Assembly (NCBI GenBank): GCA_015680685.1
Contig: MNCI01030846.1
Coordinates: 338,779-402,778 of the forward strand
Length of the DNA: 64,000 nucleotides
Reading direction: 5' to 3'
Origin: Gnetum montanum
Lineage: Eukaryota > Streptophyta > Gnetopsida > Gnetales > Gnetaceae
In this document: positions 11,701 to 22,848 of the stretch, piece after piece
Numbering within the stretch: the stretch's first letter is position 1
How the letters are laid out: each line of letters begins with the position of its first letter
The notes under the pieces: model-generated
The model's input: the letters and a program-made list of their open reading frames with translations, nothing else
Databases searched by the model: none
Told to the model about the DNA's origin: nothing
Program-made: the position numbers and the translations under genes

Positions 11701-12364
11701 ATGCATGTTATTGGGCAAGCTTGAATAGCAAGGTGCAGGCGATTCGGGATTTGGCCAAATTGAGGGCCCAGATAGATTTATTGAATAGGAAGTGCCATGA
11801 CTGGAATTCCTTTGCATCCAAGGTATGTAAATGAGGCCAAGATTAGAAAGATCATAAGCACCAGTACAAAAAATGGTTGAAGAAGGAATTAGTTGAACGT
11901 CATCAGTTGGAGATGTTTGTGGAGGGGTTAGGCTTGTGCTCTTCCTATGAGAAGATTGTTGAGTGTATAGAAGTGGAGGGGTCTTTTGAGAGATCCATTA
12001 CCACTACCTCTAGGGAAGCTTCAATAGGTATGTTTTCTCTTGAGCGTCCTTCTTGGTCTTCAGTGGACAAGGGTAAAACCTTAGCCAATATTGACCTCGG
12101 ACTTGAGAAAGACTGGGCATGTGTGCCCAAAGAAGAGATTCTACGTTGCCTGGAAGCTAATCTCAGGCCTTCCCCACTTGTGAGTGTTTTATTGCTTTTA
12201 ATCATCCCCCCTTTTTAGTATTTTTCACTTTTAAATTGTTTGTTTGTGTTTACTTATTTCGCTATTTTTTATAGGGACATGGTGATGAGGCTGGTCCGAG
12301 TGGGATGCGAGCTGATGACGTAGAGGAGTTTGGGGACCAGCCCCCTCCTAATACTAATGCATAA
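8717..12364 (+). pseudogene. Multi-exon gene of unknown family, antisense to the Tat-like element
   Basis: Exons are proposed at 8,717-8,816, 8,874-9,166, 9,249-9,520, 9,620-about 9,870, about 9,933-10,066, about 10,120-10,645, about 10,776-11,055, about 11,175-11,325, about 11,553-11,822, about 11,859-12,179 and 12,275-12,364. Three introns (9,167-9,248, 9,521-9,619, 12,180-12,274) have GT and AG ends, and the flanking frames join without a shift, which is hard to get by chance. The encoded protein has an uncharacterised N-terminal half and a basic KKAKAKVKRAERSRE stretch. It then has an acidic Glu-rich exon (10,790-11,055), a coiled-coil-like exon around 11,560-11,822, and a Gly/Pro-rich tail ending at TAA 12,362. 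A few TAG/TGA codons interrupt the frames, so this copy is probably dead. I do not recognise the family. It resembles multi-exon genes carried by plant transposons, but I cannot confirm a named domain. Confidence 0.6.
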
Positions 12365-12580
12365 TTTGGATTGTTAGTCTTGTTAGTTTTTTCAATTTTT
12401 TGGTGTTTTTTGGCTAGTTTCTTTGTTTTTGGAATGTGTAAGGACAGATGTAACATGATCATGGTGTAATATGTCGTCATCGTATTGCTATGTTAACACT
12501 CCATCTTACATATATTTATATGTTTTATCTTCATTTTTCAAGTTTATTTGTGAACGTGAATGTAAACTCGAATCATGTCT

Positions 12581-12586
12581 AATAAA
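12581..12586 (+). terminator. Candidate poly(A) signal of the antisense gene
   Basis: AATAAA lies 217 bases after the TAA at 12,362-12,364, on the strand of the spliced gene, and is followed by further A-rich near-copies. Position and strand fit, but the hexamer alone is weak evidence. Confidence 0.4.
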
Positions 12587-12675
12587 GATAAAATAAATGA
12601 CAATTGTAACTTGCAAAATGTAAACGACAATGATGTAATGAAGTTTTGGTACACTTGGTAATGTACTATGCTATA

Positions 12676-12702
12676 TTTTAAGGCCATTTCAGGCCATGCA
12701 TA
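12676..12702. repeat. Short direct repeat flanking the antisense-gene block, right copy
   Basis: Partner of 6,970-6,994: a TTTTAAGGCC and TCAGGCCAT block. The pair brackets the plus-strand block and may mark the ends of a captured or inserted segment. Confidence 0.4.
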
Positions 12703-12803
12703 TCAGTTTGAAGTCATGATGGACAATTGCATCTTTGTTAAAGAAAGAGAGGAGACCGTACCTATTTCGGTGAATTTTGAAGAACCAGTCATTTCTGACT
12801 ATG

Positions 12804-12973
12804 GCTAGTTTAACGTCGTTGGGGACGTTTGGTAGTTTAACGTCATTCCGGATGCTTGGTAGTTTAATGTCATTCCAGACATTTGGTAGTTTAACGTCAT
12901 TCTAGACATTTGGTAGTTTAACATCATTCCAGACGTTTGGTAGTTTAACATCATTTTGGATGTTTGGTGGTTC
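12804..12973 (-). repeat. 27-bp coding tandem repeat in the protease-RT linker
   Basis: Six units of a form of TTGGTAGTTTAACGTCATTCC. One minus-strand frame runs through the array as a nine-residue repeat (consensus NDVKLPNVW) with a single stop, and continues past it into an open tail. The conserved frame and period suggest selection as coding sequence while the element was active. Confidence 0.7.
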
Positions 12974-13284
12974 ATCTTAGTGTTTGATCTGTTCCTTTAA
13001 TTTTCGTAATTTGATGTGAAGGGTGGGATGTGTAGGCATGATCTTGTACTCACCATCTCCCTCGCTAGATACGTCAAAGGGTAGTTCTAACCAAGAGACA
13101 TCTACAGGAATGGGTCCTATGTCTACATCTTTCGATGCTTCTTCTGTTTTAAGAAGGTCATAGGTTGGAGATTGACCAATGTCTAGGGTCTCACTAGGGG
13201 TGTTTTGCTTAGGTTCCGAGAGTTTAACCTCTAACCCTTAGTTCATTCCTATGTGTGGGGAAGTAGGTGAATTTCTTGATGGAT

Positions 13285-13794
13285 CGGTGAGGATACAGCT
13301 TTTAGTTAAGCTAACCAAGGCCGTCCCAAAATTAGATTGAACCCCGGCATCTCATCCACGACTACAAATTCAGCCGATGTGGGGAACTAGTCCCCTGCTA
13401 TGAAATCCAAGGTAATCATGCCTTTTACCATGACACGGGAACTACTGAAAGATTTCAAGAATGACATTGTCATTGGCCATATTTGTTCCATGAGGCCTAG
13501 TCCTTCAATGACAAGAAAAGGTATTACATTTGTTGCCGCTCTGTCATCAACATGCACCCTATGTATCTTAAATTGGTTAATTTGTATCGTTATAAACATA
13601 GGGGCGGTAGTGACCTCTCCCATTTTTTTGTCTTGTTTAATGTCATTGGCATGAAATCCTAGGGATGTGGACCTCAATTCTTGATGTGGAGACAATATGG
13701 CATAAATAGATGGTTTATTTGCAGGAAGGTCTTCACTAATGGTGATTGAAGTCAACATACACACTAGAGCTTCCCGATGTACCAAGGAGGTCAT
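13285..13794 (-). pseudogene. Retropepsin-like protease region (Tat-like)
   Basis: The open part (13,387-13,794) carries VHVDDRAATNVIP, which occupies the place of the D-(S/T/G)-G active-site loop. The aspartate is kept but the following Gly is not, so catalysis is unlikely. After a stop the frame continues with FVVVDEMPGFNLILGRPWLA and AVSSPIHQEI, the second conserved block of Tat proteases. It lies directly downstream of gag in sense, as expected for a gag-pro fusion that would cut the polyprotein. Confidence 0.7.
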
Positions 13795-13839
13795 TACTAG
13801 GTCATAGAGACTTAGGGAAGTGTTCTTTTGTTTTAAGGC

Positions 13840-16268
13840 CTATGTAACCTGGGTCAGGGCACTGGTCAAGTTTTTGCTATTTGGAATGTTTTTATCTATT
13901 AAGACTTGATCCATTTGACCTAATATTTGTATCTCTCGCGGAAGAGTTTTCACATTATTCACTGTAGCTATTGATTTTGGGACACTGGACACTCCCAAGT
14001 TCTTATCTTGACAACTCATGCTAGGCTGATCAGTAACTGGAACCATAGGGATAGCATTCAACGGTGTGGGTTTTGGTGGTCCTAACTCATGACCATGACG
14101 TTCTTTTGCCAAACATTCCTTGGTCAGTTTGTCGATGAGGCGTTCTCGTGAGGGTCGCAGGGGAACTATTGCAGGTTGCACATCAAAGTGTTTCGGCACC
14201 TGGATTACAAATGGAGTAGGTCAAGTTTGTGATGGCACGTTCACTATTGCAACTAAAGGGTGTACTCGGATGATAAATGGTTTTCGCAGCATAGGAGGTG
14301 TATGTGTGGCAAATGGTGCTTGTGGAGGTGTTAGTGTAGATATGGTTTTAGCAGGCACACAAATCACAAAAGGCCTTCATCGGGTATCTTGTTCATTGCA
14401 AACATGGATGGTGTTAATCACATAGGGCGACTCTTTGGTGTTAAGAGGGTCTTTATAGACCCCCATAGACTGATTTTTAGGCCTTACTGGGTTGGCCTCA
14501 TCAAAGACTATCTCACCTCTATCAATCATACATTGTATGTCTTGTTTTAGGGTAAAGTAGTAGTCGGTTCCATGCCCACATCGTTGGTGATACTCACAGA
14601 ATCTGTCTAACCTAAAACCTCTTGGAACAAGAGGTTCATTAGCTGTTACCAATGTTGGGTTTTTAACCAACTCATAGTATCAGTCATGTTTTTGAGATGC
14701 TACAGGAGACATTTGTTTATGTTGAATCAACCCAACCTTTAGAAGTTGGTCTAGTAGTTGTGAAGGCTTCATGGGTAAGGATGTGTACTAGGCAGGGTCT
14801 TTTTGTTCGAAGGTACAAGTATAACTCATGTTAGCAGTTTGGGCAGAGGGGGGTTCAGGTGTAGGTGTAGGAGCGGTTCTTTCATGACTAGTTGGGGAGG
14901 CAGGTTTTTTCCCTTTCTACCCTACATTGTTGGGTCGAAATATCTCTGCCACCGCTGCTACTATTGTTTTAGACTTGTCTTTATCTTTCTTCGTATGTTG
15001 GCTTTTGAAAGTTAGGTAAGCTAGGTCATGACTTGTCTGTGCTGCCTCTTCTATGTTCTTGATTTGGACAAACTCCTGACTCAAAGTGTGAGCGTTTAGA
15101 TAATAGAGTTTTGACTTAATGAAATCATTCACGGAACTCTTGAGGATTGTAAGTAAATATGTTTCTGGGATAGGCTCGTGAAGTTCGTTAAGGGCAGTGC
15201 TCCATCTTTCAATGAATTTTTGTATGGGCTCTAATGGCGCTTGTTTTACTTGGATTAGACTATCTAGTGTGGCTTTAGGCTTCAGGTTATACTTAAAATG
15301 GGTAATGAATTGATGTAACAAATCCTCCAAAGAGGATATGCAGTTACGTGATAAGGCTCAATACTAGTCCAAGGCTTTCCCAGTTAAGGACATGGCGAAC
15401 ACACGCAAGATTGGATCTAATCGGAATGTTACTAGGTGAGCATTTGGATCTCCCTCTCCGTTATACTTGCTCAGTTGCAATAGTGAAATTCCTTTTGGTA
15501 AAGTCAACGGTGGCACTGAAGAGATAATCGGATCATCTTGATAGAAGTCCAACACCTTGACTTCTTCAGTGTTTGTGATTTTAAGGTGCTTTACTTCATT
15601 AGTTAATGCTTGCATCATTTTTCTAGCATTTGCCCATTCTTGAGCACTAGGTGGACTGGCTGGTTGGTTAGATTGCACATGGTGATAGTTAGATTATTGT
15701 GTGATTTGTGGAAAAGATGACTGCAAGGTTGTTGATGGTTGTACCTGAGGGACATTCATGGATGGGATTGTAATAGGTGGTATGCTGTAATGAGCCAGTT
15801 GGTGTTGTTGAATGATAGGTGCAGGCCACTACCTAGTTACAAGTCATGAGGAAACACCCTGAACCTATTGAGTTGAAGTAGTGAAGGGTGTTCCTTGGAT
15901 TTGCACTCGTGGTATATAATGAGTAGATGTAGAAGCAGGTATTATGGATGGTATCCCAATTATTTGGGGTGGGAAGGTTGCTCCCATATTAGATTGAGAG
16001 AGGGGTTGTTGGGATTGTCCTTGTGAGAGGGAGGGTAAAGTGGTAACCAGAGGAATAATAGAAATGGGCATAGTGAATGGGGTGTTGGTTGTAGGAAAAA
16101 TAGGAATGGGGATGGGTGCTTCCTGTTGAGAAATGGGTACTTGAGTGTTTGTAAATGCATGAAGAGGCATAGTCTCTCCTGTGAAAGGGTGGAATAGCGG
16201 GTTTGCGTAAGTATGAGGACTAAGAGTGTGGTATGAATCCTCATGTTTGGATTGAGCTGTGAAGTCAT
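13840..16268 (-). pseudogene. Gag (capsid/nucleocapsid) of the Tat-like element
   Basis: Read from 16,268 leftward, a Pro/Thr/Gln-rich N-terminal part precedes the capsid core. The core has KYNGEGDPNAHLVTFRL and LTGKALD (15,364-15,678), then, after a single stop where a Trp codon is expected, LLHQFITHFKYN, QVKQAPLEPIQKFIERW and so on (14,917-15,330). The nucleocapsid-like motif at 14,377-14,670 reads FCEYHQRCGHGTDYYF and LKQDIQCMIDRGEI. This is the Tat CxxHxxxGHxTxxC layout with the last Cys replaced by Tyr. The last part (13,840-14,199) leads to protease. Gag would form the particle that holds the RNA. Several stops separate the pieces. Confidence 0.75.
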
Positions 16269-17131
16269 CTTCCTTGTCTCTGTTTTAAGGCTCTATGGTA
16301 GGTTGCCACAAGGTTTGATTCCTTGCCATGAGGAGCTAGGATATGAGTTCATGATGGGATTTAGAGAGGGGAATCACGTCATACGTTGAAGGGATAAAGT
16401 TATGGCCTCCCTTATAGATGAGTTCATAATGTCATTTTGCTTCCATTTCTATGTGATCAATGGGAAGGTTAGCTTAGATATTTACACAGAAAAGTTGTAT
16501 TGTTTCGGGGTGAGAATTGTATAGGCAGGGTCTTTGCCTTGTAACCTAAGTGACCGAAAAGTTGGTCCTTAAGGGTTCATCTCTCCAACGGTGACTACGA
16601 GTTTAGTTGTGGTCACAAGGTTTGAGATTTCAACATTAAGGTCAGAAACGGGCAATGTTGCTTTGATCTGAGAGGATTCCTTCTGTGTAACTGGCTTGAC
16701 TAGCTGAATTTATGTAAGCAGCATATGCAAGCTAGCTTAAGCAAGCTGGGCATGTGCATCCTAGCTTGAGCAAGCTGGGCATGTGCAAGTTGGGCATGTG
16801 CAAGCTAGCTTCAGCAAGCTAGGCGGCATGCAAGCTAGCATGTGTAAGCTGGCTTGAGTAAGCTGGGTGTGTGCAAGCTAGCCTGAGCAAGCTAGGCAGT
16901 GTGTGCAACTATGCAATATGGGTAACTATGTAGTGTGTGCAGTGTGACTGACCAGCGTGACTAACATGCAGCATGTGTTAACTAACAGCATGTGCAAGCT
17001 AGCGTATGTTAATCTATAGCATGAGAAAGCTCAGCGTAAATGTGAATGATATTTTTGGTTTCAATACTTGATCTGTGCAGGGTTTTGAACCATAGCATGA
17101 CCAAGGTTTTGTCAAATGCCAAGCAAAGAAG
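16269..17131 (-). other. Leader between primer site and gag
   Basis: No coding signature. It includes the AAGCTAGC-rich tandem array at 16,730-16,925 and otherwise unremarkable sequence. Confidence 0.45.
16730..16925. repeat. ~30-36 bp tandem repeat rich in AAGCTAGC / AAGCTGGGCATGTG
   Basis: Five to six imperfect units alternate GCAAGCTAGCTTGAG with CAAGCTGGGCATGT. Each unit contains the self-complementary AGCT/GCTAGC core, so the leader RNA could fold strongly here. Related words also occur at about 1,700-1,735, inside the LTR. Confidence 0.65.
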
Positions 17132-17149
17132 GCCCTCCTTCTAATGCCA
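17132..17149 (-). other. Candidate primer-binding site of the Tat-like element
   Basis: On the minus strand a TGG-initial 18-mer lies 10 bases inside the proposed LTR edge at 17,160. I could not match it to a specific plant tRNA 3' end. A rival site is at 17,979-17,996, so this is tentative. Confidence 0.3.
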
Positions 17150-17159
17150 GTTTCTATAC

Positions 17160-18378
17160 TGTTCAAAATCGTCGACGTAACACTGCAGGAAAATGAACGT
17201 CAAAAGATCTCCAGAGAAATACAGATGACCCTGCCTTCGGGTGAGGGCAAGCTAGAAAAAAATGAAGGCAGAGTGCCTTGGATGGTTTGCACGCAAATCA
17301 ACCAAGGACTTCCCCTAACGTAAGCTAAGGCTAGCGCTAGGGTTATCGCCACGAAATGTAAAATAGAGAATGTAATATAATGAAATGTAAACGTGAAATA
17401 TAGCATGAAAACGTAAACAGAATGTATGCGGAAACATGCAATAATATGGAATAATGCAAACAATGAACCAGAACATCACAATGGAAGGAAAATGATAAAC
17501 AATGTTGTATTAATTAACAAAATGTGCACCAATCAAAATGTAGTTGCATTGCAAGTCAAACGTTAAGCTCTGATGTGAGGTGTTTATAGGCGTTAGGAAT
17601 CACGTGCATCCGGGCTTAGGATTGCTGCTTTTCTTTCTTCAAAATTTGTCCACCTTGTTTATGTCAATGAATAGGGTATTTATACATTTTTCTAGGCTTA
17701 GGAGTAAGATGAGGTCAATGGATGTGAGATCCGAGAAAAATGGATCGTGACAGGTGTACACGGGCAGACCGCATTCTAGACTAGATGCACTATATTTTAC
17801 AATTCATTCTAGCTTGCGCAAGCTAGCTTACATCCATGTACAATTGATAGCATAAGAACTTGACCAGCTTAAAAAATGTAAAAAATTTACAATGATTGAT
17901 ATGTACAACAAGAGATCTTGATTCTAGCTCGCTTGGAATTCCTAGATCTATGACCTGGCTGTTGCCAAAAATGTTTTTGCTCCACCAAGATCGCCAACGA
18001 TTGTCTAAAGTGCTTTTTCTTGGTCATGACAACTGCTCACGCTGGGCTCACATTGCCAACGTGACCTCAGCATGACCCTAGCGTGACCTTGGCATGCGTG
18101 ACCAAAAATGATGCATTTTGTGCCAAAATTCCATCTTTAAGACTTTTTTTTAAAGTGAAACTACTACTTGACCTTGAGGATGTCCTGTATGTTTAATTTA
18201 AGCCTGTCTGTGCTTGGCTCATGCTGTCAGTGTAACCTTAGTATGACTCCAGCATGACCAACTGGAAGTGACACATTTTGAGCTAAATTTTGATCTATGA
18301 CACCTGTTCTTTGAAGTGCAATTGCTACCTGCTCTCCAGGGTGGCTTGGATGCTAAATTTGAGTCTATTCTTGTGTTT
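17160..18378 (-). repeat. Right (sense 5') LTR of the Tat-like element, truncated
   Basis: Directly repeated with the left LTR from 17,297 (matching base 1) to about 18,378, where the match stops at the beginning of the third tandem unit. The left copy continues about 735 bases further. Element 2 begins immediately after, so the outer end was lost, or was never part of this copy. Confidence 0.65.
17677..17684 (-). promoter_or_regulatory. TATA box of the right LTR
   Basis: Minus strand TATAAATA in the same context as 381-388. It would place the RNA start roughly 30 bases to the left, upstream of the leader and gag. Confidence 0.55.
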
Positions 18379-19984
18379 GATGGAGTCAGCACTTTTCATG
18401 GACATGGTAGCTATGAGAATACTTGATTGGCCTTGACATGCCATGCCGCAAATATCTGTTGTTCCTCTTCATAGGCTTGGGCCTTGACCTCTCATCCCTT
18501 TGCTTAGATAGATTGTGCAGTAATAGGAGCTTTATGATGGATGCTGAATGATTACCTTCTGCTCTACATGTTCTGCATGAGGTCCTTCACCTCTGCCTCC
18601 CCTAGGTCGTTCAATTGCATCTTGAGAAGGTCCTCCTTGTTGTCTTCTTTTAGGGCCATCTATAATCACACAAAGATCAATTTCTAGTAAGGTTATTTGA
18701 AAAGAGTTTAATGATTTCATACCTTACACATTGCCTTTAATAAATGTTGCATTCTTTACTTAGTATGATTTTTAGAGTTAGAAATGTTTCAAGGAAGCTA
18801 CCCTAAAAGTTTAATGTCAGACCTAGTTTTGAGGAATGTTTGATAAAATGATGATAAAGGAAAGAATAGATTTGGCAATGAAATACTCGAAAGTTATAAG
18901 ATGATGTGGTGGTGTGCAACAAGTGCAAATTACAAAAGTCATGCAAGTGGATCCTCCCCAAAGCAAGTTCCAACCTATATGCCCTTGCGTAACCACACCT
19001 TAAGATGTCTATAGGCATTAGAAGGGTTAAATGTAATCTATAACAATGCAAAAAAACACACACATGTTGATACCACCATGATGAAGTATGAATTCAATTC
19101 TACACAAGACACGAGCAAAAATTACATGAACAGTAAGATGAGACGAACTAGAGAAAGGGATTGTAGAGATTGGGACATGAGGTAACTAACCTAGGGCACA
19201 ATGAATCATGCATGCAAAGCATGATTAACATGTCATTAACCCATCATTCCAAGATTAGGACCAAGTCTATTCCTCTAAACAGTGACATCGCATTGTTTCA
19301 TCCCATGATGAGCAACTATGAGAGTACCACAACGACAAGGTGTACGATCACTTGGCATCTTGTTCAAGGGAGGAGTGACTTTTGTTTTGTGGCACTTTGT
19401 TTTTCTTCTTTTTTTTTTCTTTTCTAAATACTGAATCTAGAGAAGTTTCCAACCATCAGGCATGGGTGCATGTCTTTCCAATGGGACCCCCTAGAACAGC
19501 ATTGGATTTTTGAGTGCCCTTTTGATTACTCTTACTCCCATTTTCGTTAGATCTACAAGGATCTTAGTACAACCAAGTTGCATGATGACTCCCACAGATG
19601 TTACCAAAGAGAATCCACAAATTCCATTGATGTCACACCCTAATCATTCCCTCTTGGTCCATCCTTCTTCATTCTAGGTACAATGAACACAAAATTAATT
19701 TTAAGTTTTAAGAATGTCAAGAATATCACTGTACCCTAGAACAGAACCTCTTATTTGTAGAATGGATGAGTGGGTGTAATGGGCTCCTGTCCAAATAATT
19801 GATTGTCGAGACTCGATAACATAAAACACACCTCAACCAACAATCCACATGAGTGTTTTATTCATGGATGAGATTACTCAGATAAGAAGATAAAAGATAA
19901 AAACATAAAACAATAAATTAAAAAGTGAAAAACTGGAAAACAAAAAGTTGAAAAATTAAAGAAACAAAAAAACATTTATTAATT
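18379..19984 (-). other. 3' untranslated-type region of element 2
   Basis: No coding signature. It shares short blocks with 25,890-27,902 and 46,755-48,600. It ends in an A-rich stretch with repeated AAAAC words (19,880-19,975) and a CCCCCC-containing motif at about 20,009 like the polypurine-type motifs of the other two elements. Confidence 0.5.
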
Positions 19985-21815
19985 CTGTGTTGTTAGAATG
20001 GAGGATACCCCCCATAACTAAATGGTTGAGCATGGATAGAATTAATAAATGGAAGGTGGGGATCCTTGCATGTTGAAAATATTGGGACCCGGTCATACTT
20101 ACCCCATTGGGGTTCACACACTTGATTAGAGTTGACATAGTGGGGCAACTTATAAGATGTGGTTAACTTATATGGAGTTGACCCACTATGGTACTTGTGA
20201 CCATAAGATGGTATGCAAGGATCAACATGTCTCTCCATGCGGTAATATTAATTGGGCCCCATGGTGGTTGGAGTGCTGATTGGTGGCCCAAATAGAGTAA
20301 CATGAGGTGTTGGGTTCGAAGAGGAAGATGCACTACAATGTTGGATTTGTGCTGAGTTGGTGGATGCAATGGTTTCAAAACTGATGTGTCCCTTTCGATG
20401 GTCATGTCTAAAGAAGGAACGCCTTTGATGTTGTGAAGGACCTCCACTGCTGTTGACAGTAGCAGCACAAGTAACGTTTGCAGGTTGGCATTGTGGTGCA
20501 ACATCTTATGGCATAGTTAGTGGTGATGTAGAAGGGGGTGAAGTATGAGAATATTAAGGTTGAGGAGAATTGTAAGGAACATGAAGTGGTGATCTTGTTG
20601 GAGAAATAGGGTGTTGAACATAATAAGCATTTGGTGTTGGGACATATGAAGGGTATGGTCTAGTTGGTGGTGGCCTTCCCCACGACTGAGGTTTTTACCA
20701 CCATGGCTGAACTTGATATTTCTATATGAAATTTGGATGTAACATTCCTCCCCAATGCTCATGTAAATGTGACAAAACTAGACATTGGCCTTTGGGATGA
20801 TTGTACATACAAACGTTAGATTGATACATATGATTGGTAGTTGAGTTCTTATCCTTATTCTCTTCTACCCTTTGTTTCGATTGTCACGTGGTGTCCTATC
20901 CTGTTTCTTGATTTGGCATAGTTCTTCCTCTAATAATGTTAGCATATTCTCCACATATTTCCTATACCCAGTCCTTCATCTTATTAATCTTTTCCTTAAT
21001 TTCATCTAGTGATTGCAAGATTGGAAAAGATGATTCCACCTCCTTGAAGTGAGTTGATTTCTCCTCTTCATGATCATGGACCCTTGTTAAGTTGAGATTT
21101 TGGTCGTTTTGAGAACTTTCAACATTCTCCCATTTGGCTATTTCTCCTTCTTCTTTTGCTATCTACTTGATAAGCTCTTGGAATTGATGGGTCCATAGCT
21201 CATATAGTTGACCTTGGGTGTACATTCCTAGAGACTCCTTGTTTCATTACGGAGCCCATCTATGATATGGTACATTAGCCTCTCCTTGGAGAACCCATGG
21301 CCTGGGCAGTTGTTTAATAGTGCATAATATCTTTCTAAGGCCATGTCCAAGGGTTCATGTTATGCTTGTTTCCATTCTTGGATTTGTCTCCTCAAGGCTG
21401 ACACTCTTGCATAGGTTTGATATCTTTCATTGAAAAGGTCTACCATTGTCAGCCAATGTCGAATTGATTTTGGTTTTAACGACCTATACCATACTTTTGC
21501 TTGGCCCACAAGTGTTAGAGAAAAGAGCTTAAGTTTTTGCTATTCATTATCAATATTGTTCCATGTACAGGCATCGTAGAAGGCTTGTAAATGTTGTTGT
21601 GGATCTGAATCATAGCCTCCTAAAAACTTGGGAAAGTTTTTTAAATCAAGCACGGGTAGACAACTTTCCTTACGATGCCTGTGGGCTATTTGAACAACCT
21701 CTTGTATTTCTGTTAAGCTTGTAGTGGCTAGTAGGGGTTCATCGTCACTAGGTATGTTATGCTTTTGTGCCTTGGGATGATGTCTTCTTTGTTTATGTTT
21801 ATAAGAAACCCCCAC
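19985..21815 (-). pseudogene. Gag and gag-linker remnant of element 2
   Basis: At 21,540-21,815 the frame has CLPVLDLKNFPKFLGGYDSDPQ and HLQAFYDACTWNNIDNE, matching in position and wording the gag core at 29,971-30,309. The stretch 20,870-21,540 is the broken middle of gag. 19,990-20,760 corresponds to the low-complexity linker before protease and still shows a SFFR-type block. No protease active site is visible. The 5' end of gag falls in or near the assembly gap. Confidence 0.6.
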
Positions 21816-21906
21816 TTCGGGTTACATACTCCAATATTCATTGTCATAATATTCATTGGTTCTCCAATGAATCGCCTCACTAGATGTGGCATTATTATAG
21901 TCTTGT

Positions 21907-22130
21907 NNNNNNNNNNNNNNNNNNNNNNNNNNNNNNNNNNNNNNNNNNNNNNNNNNNNNNNNNNNNNNNNNNNNNNNNNNNNNNNNNNNNNNNNNNNNNN
22001 NNNNNNNNNNNNNNNNNNNNNNNNNNNNNNNNNNNNNNNNNNNNNNNNNNNNNNNNNNNNNNNNNNNNNNNNNNNNNNNNNNNNNNNNNNNNNNNNNNNN
22101 NNNNNNNNNNNNNNNNNNNNNNNNNNNNNN
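21907..22130. other. Assembly gap (224 N)
   Basis: A run of undetermined bases. The primer-binding site, gag start and inner edge of the element 2 LTR are expected inside it. Confidence 1.
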
Positions 22131-22738
22131 CTATCTTCCCACTTGGACTAGTATTTGCTTTGTCATGTATGGTTTAGTCCAGAGTGAGGCGTACGATGTG
22201 ATCCTAAATTAGTGATACTCCTAGAGACAATGGAAAATAATCTTGATTAAACTAATGAGTAATAGAAAATAAGTCTAAGCTAGCCTAAGTGTGATGATCA
22301 TCTATTCATTAATCATCCGTACACATCTTGGACCTCGTGCACGACTACTACTGGGGTTACCAAGCGTAGATCCTAGGTATACTACTGGGTTACCAAGTAG
22401 TCACACTTAAATGCTCATGATTAAGTCGTACTCATTCCACATTTAAAAATAGGAATAGTAAATGATGATAAAGAAATATTAACTAAGAAAATAATAAATA
22501 ACAATAACAATTAAAAAATTAAATGTAAGTGAATTCTACAATGATGAAGTAATCTCACTCTTTATTTCCAGTCATGTGCACGTCCAAGTATGTCACACTC
22601 GAATAAAGGTGTCGTACAATTACAAGAATCACACTGTGGGCATGCATTGGGAAAATAATCTAACTTATATGGAATCAAAATGCAAGGGCTTCACTACAAC
22701 TAACTAGAAAGGTGCCTAAATGAGGCAGAAGGCCCTCT

Positions 22739-22746
22739 TATTTATA
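22739..22746 (-). promoter_or_regulatory. TATA box of element 2 LTR
   Basis: Minus strand TATAAATA preceded on the plus strand by CCCTC, as in the other Athila-type LTRs here. Confidence 0.55.
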
Positions 22747-22824
22747 GGTCGGGATAGGCAGTTGTGTAAATGGGGCCATGTTGATGCAGGAAGCCTACGT
22801 CGATGTGGCTGTGTCAACGCGGCC

Positions 22825-22848
22825 GCGTATATGGGGCCCCGTATACGC
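22825..22848. repeat. 24-bp near-perfect palindrome in U3 of element 2
   Basis: Begins GCGTATAT and ends GTATACGC around a GGGGCCCC centre, with only one mismatched pair. It lies between the TATA box and the outer LTR end, exactly where the other Athila-type LTRs carry unrelated palindromes. Confidence 0.8.

Larger units (their letters stand above)
1..18378 (-). mobile_element. Tat/Ogre-like Ty3/gypsy LTR retrotransposon, left end cut by window
   Basis: Sequence at 1-1,097 recurs in the same orientation at 17,297-18,378, giving two LTR copies around an internal region whose coding pieces all read on the minus strand. The sense order from right to left is leader, gag, protease, linker, RT, RNase H, archaeal-type RNase H and integrase. 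The second RNase H (YFDGAS and NNMAEYKGLL signatures) and the CxxHxxxGH gag motif are marks of the Tat lineage, to which the large Ogre elements belong. At over 18 kb this copy is in the Ogre size range. About 5.7 kb of it is a block between protease and RT that carries a plus-strand gene. Most frames are broken, but the RT frame is open. The LTR copies differ at roughly one base in ten by eye, so the insertion is old. Confidence 0.85.

Noticed and set aside
18532-18720. 62-residue Arg/Gly-rich minus-strand frame
   Set aside because: Lies in the 3' untranslated-type block of element 2, with no equivalent in the related elements.
21759-22177. Two plus-strand frames spanning the N gap
   Set aside because: They stay open only because the gap has no stops.
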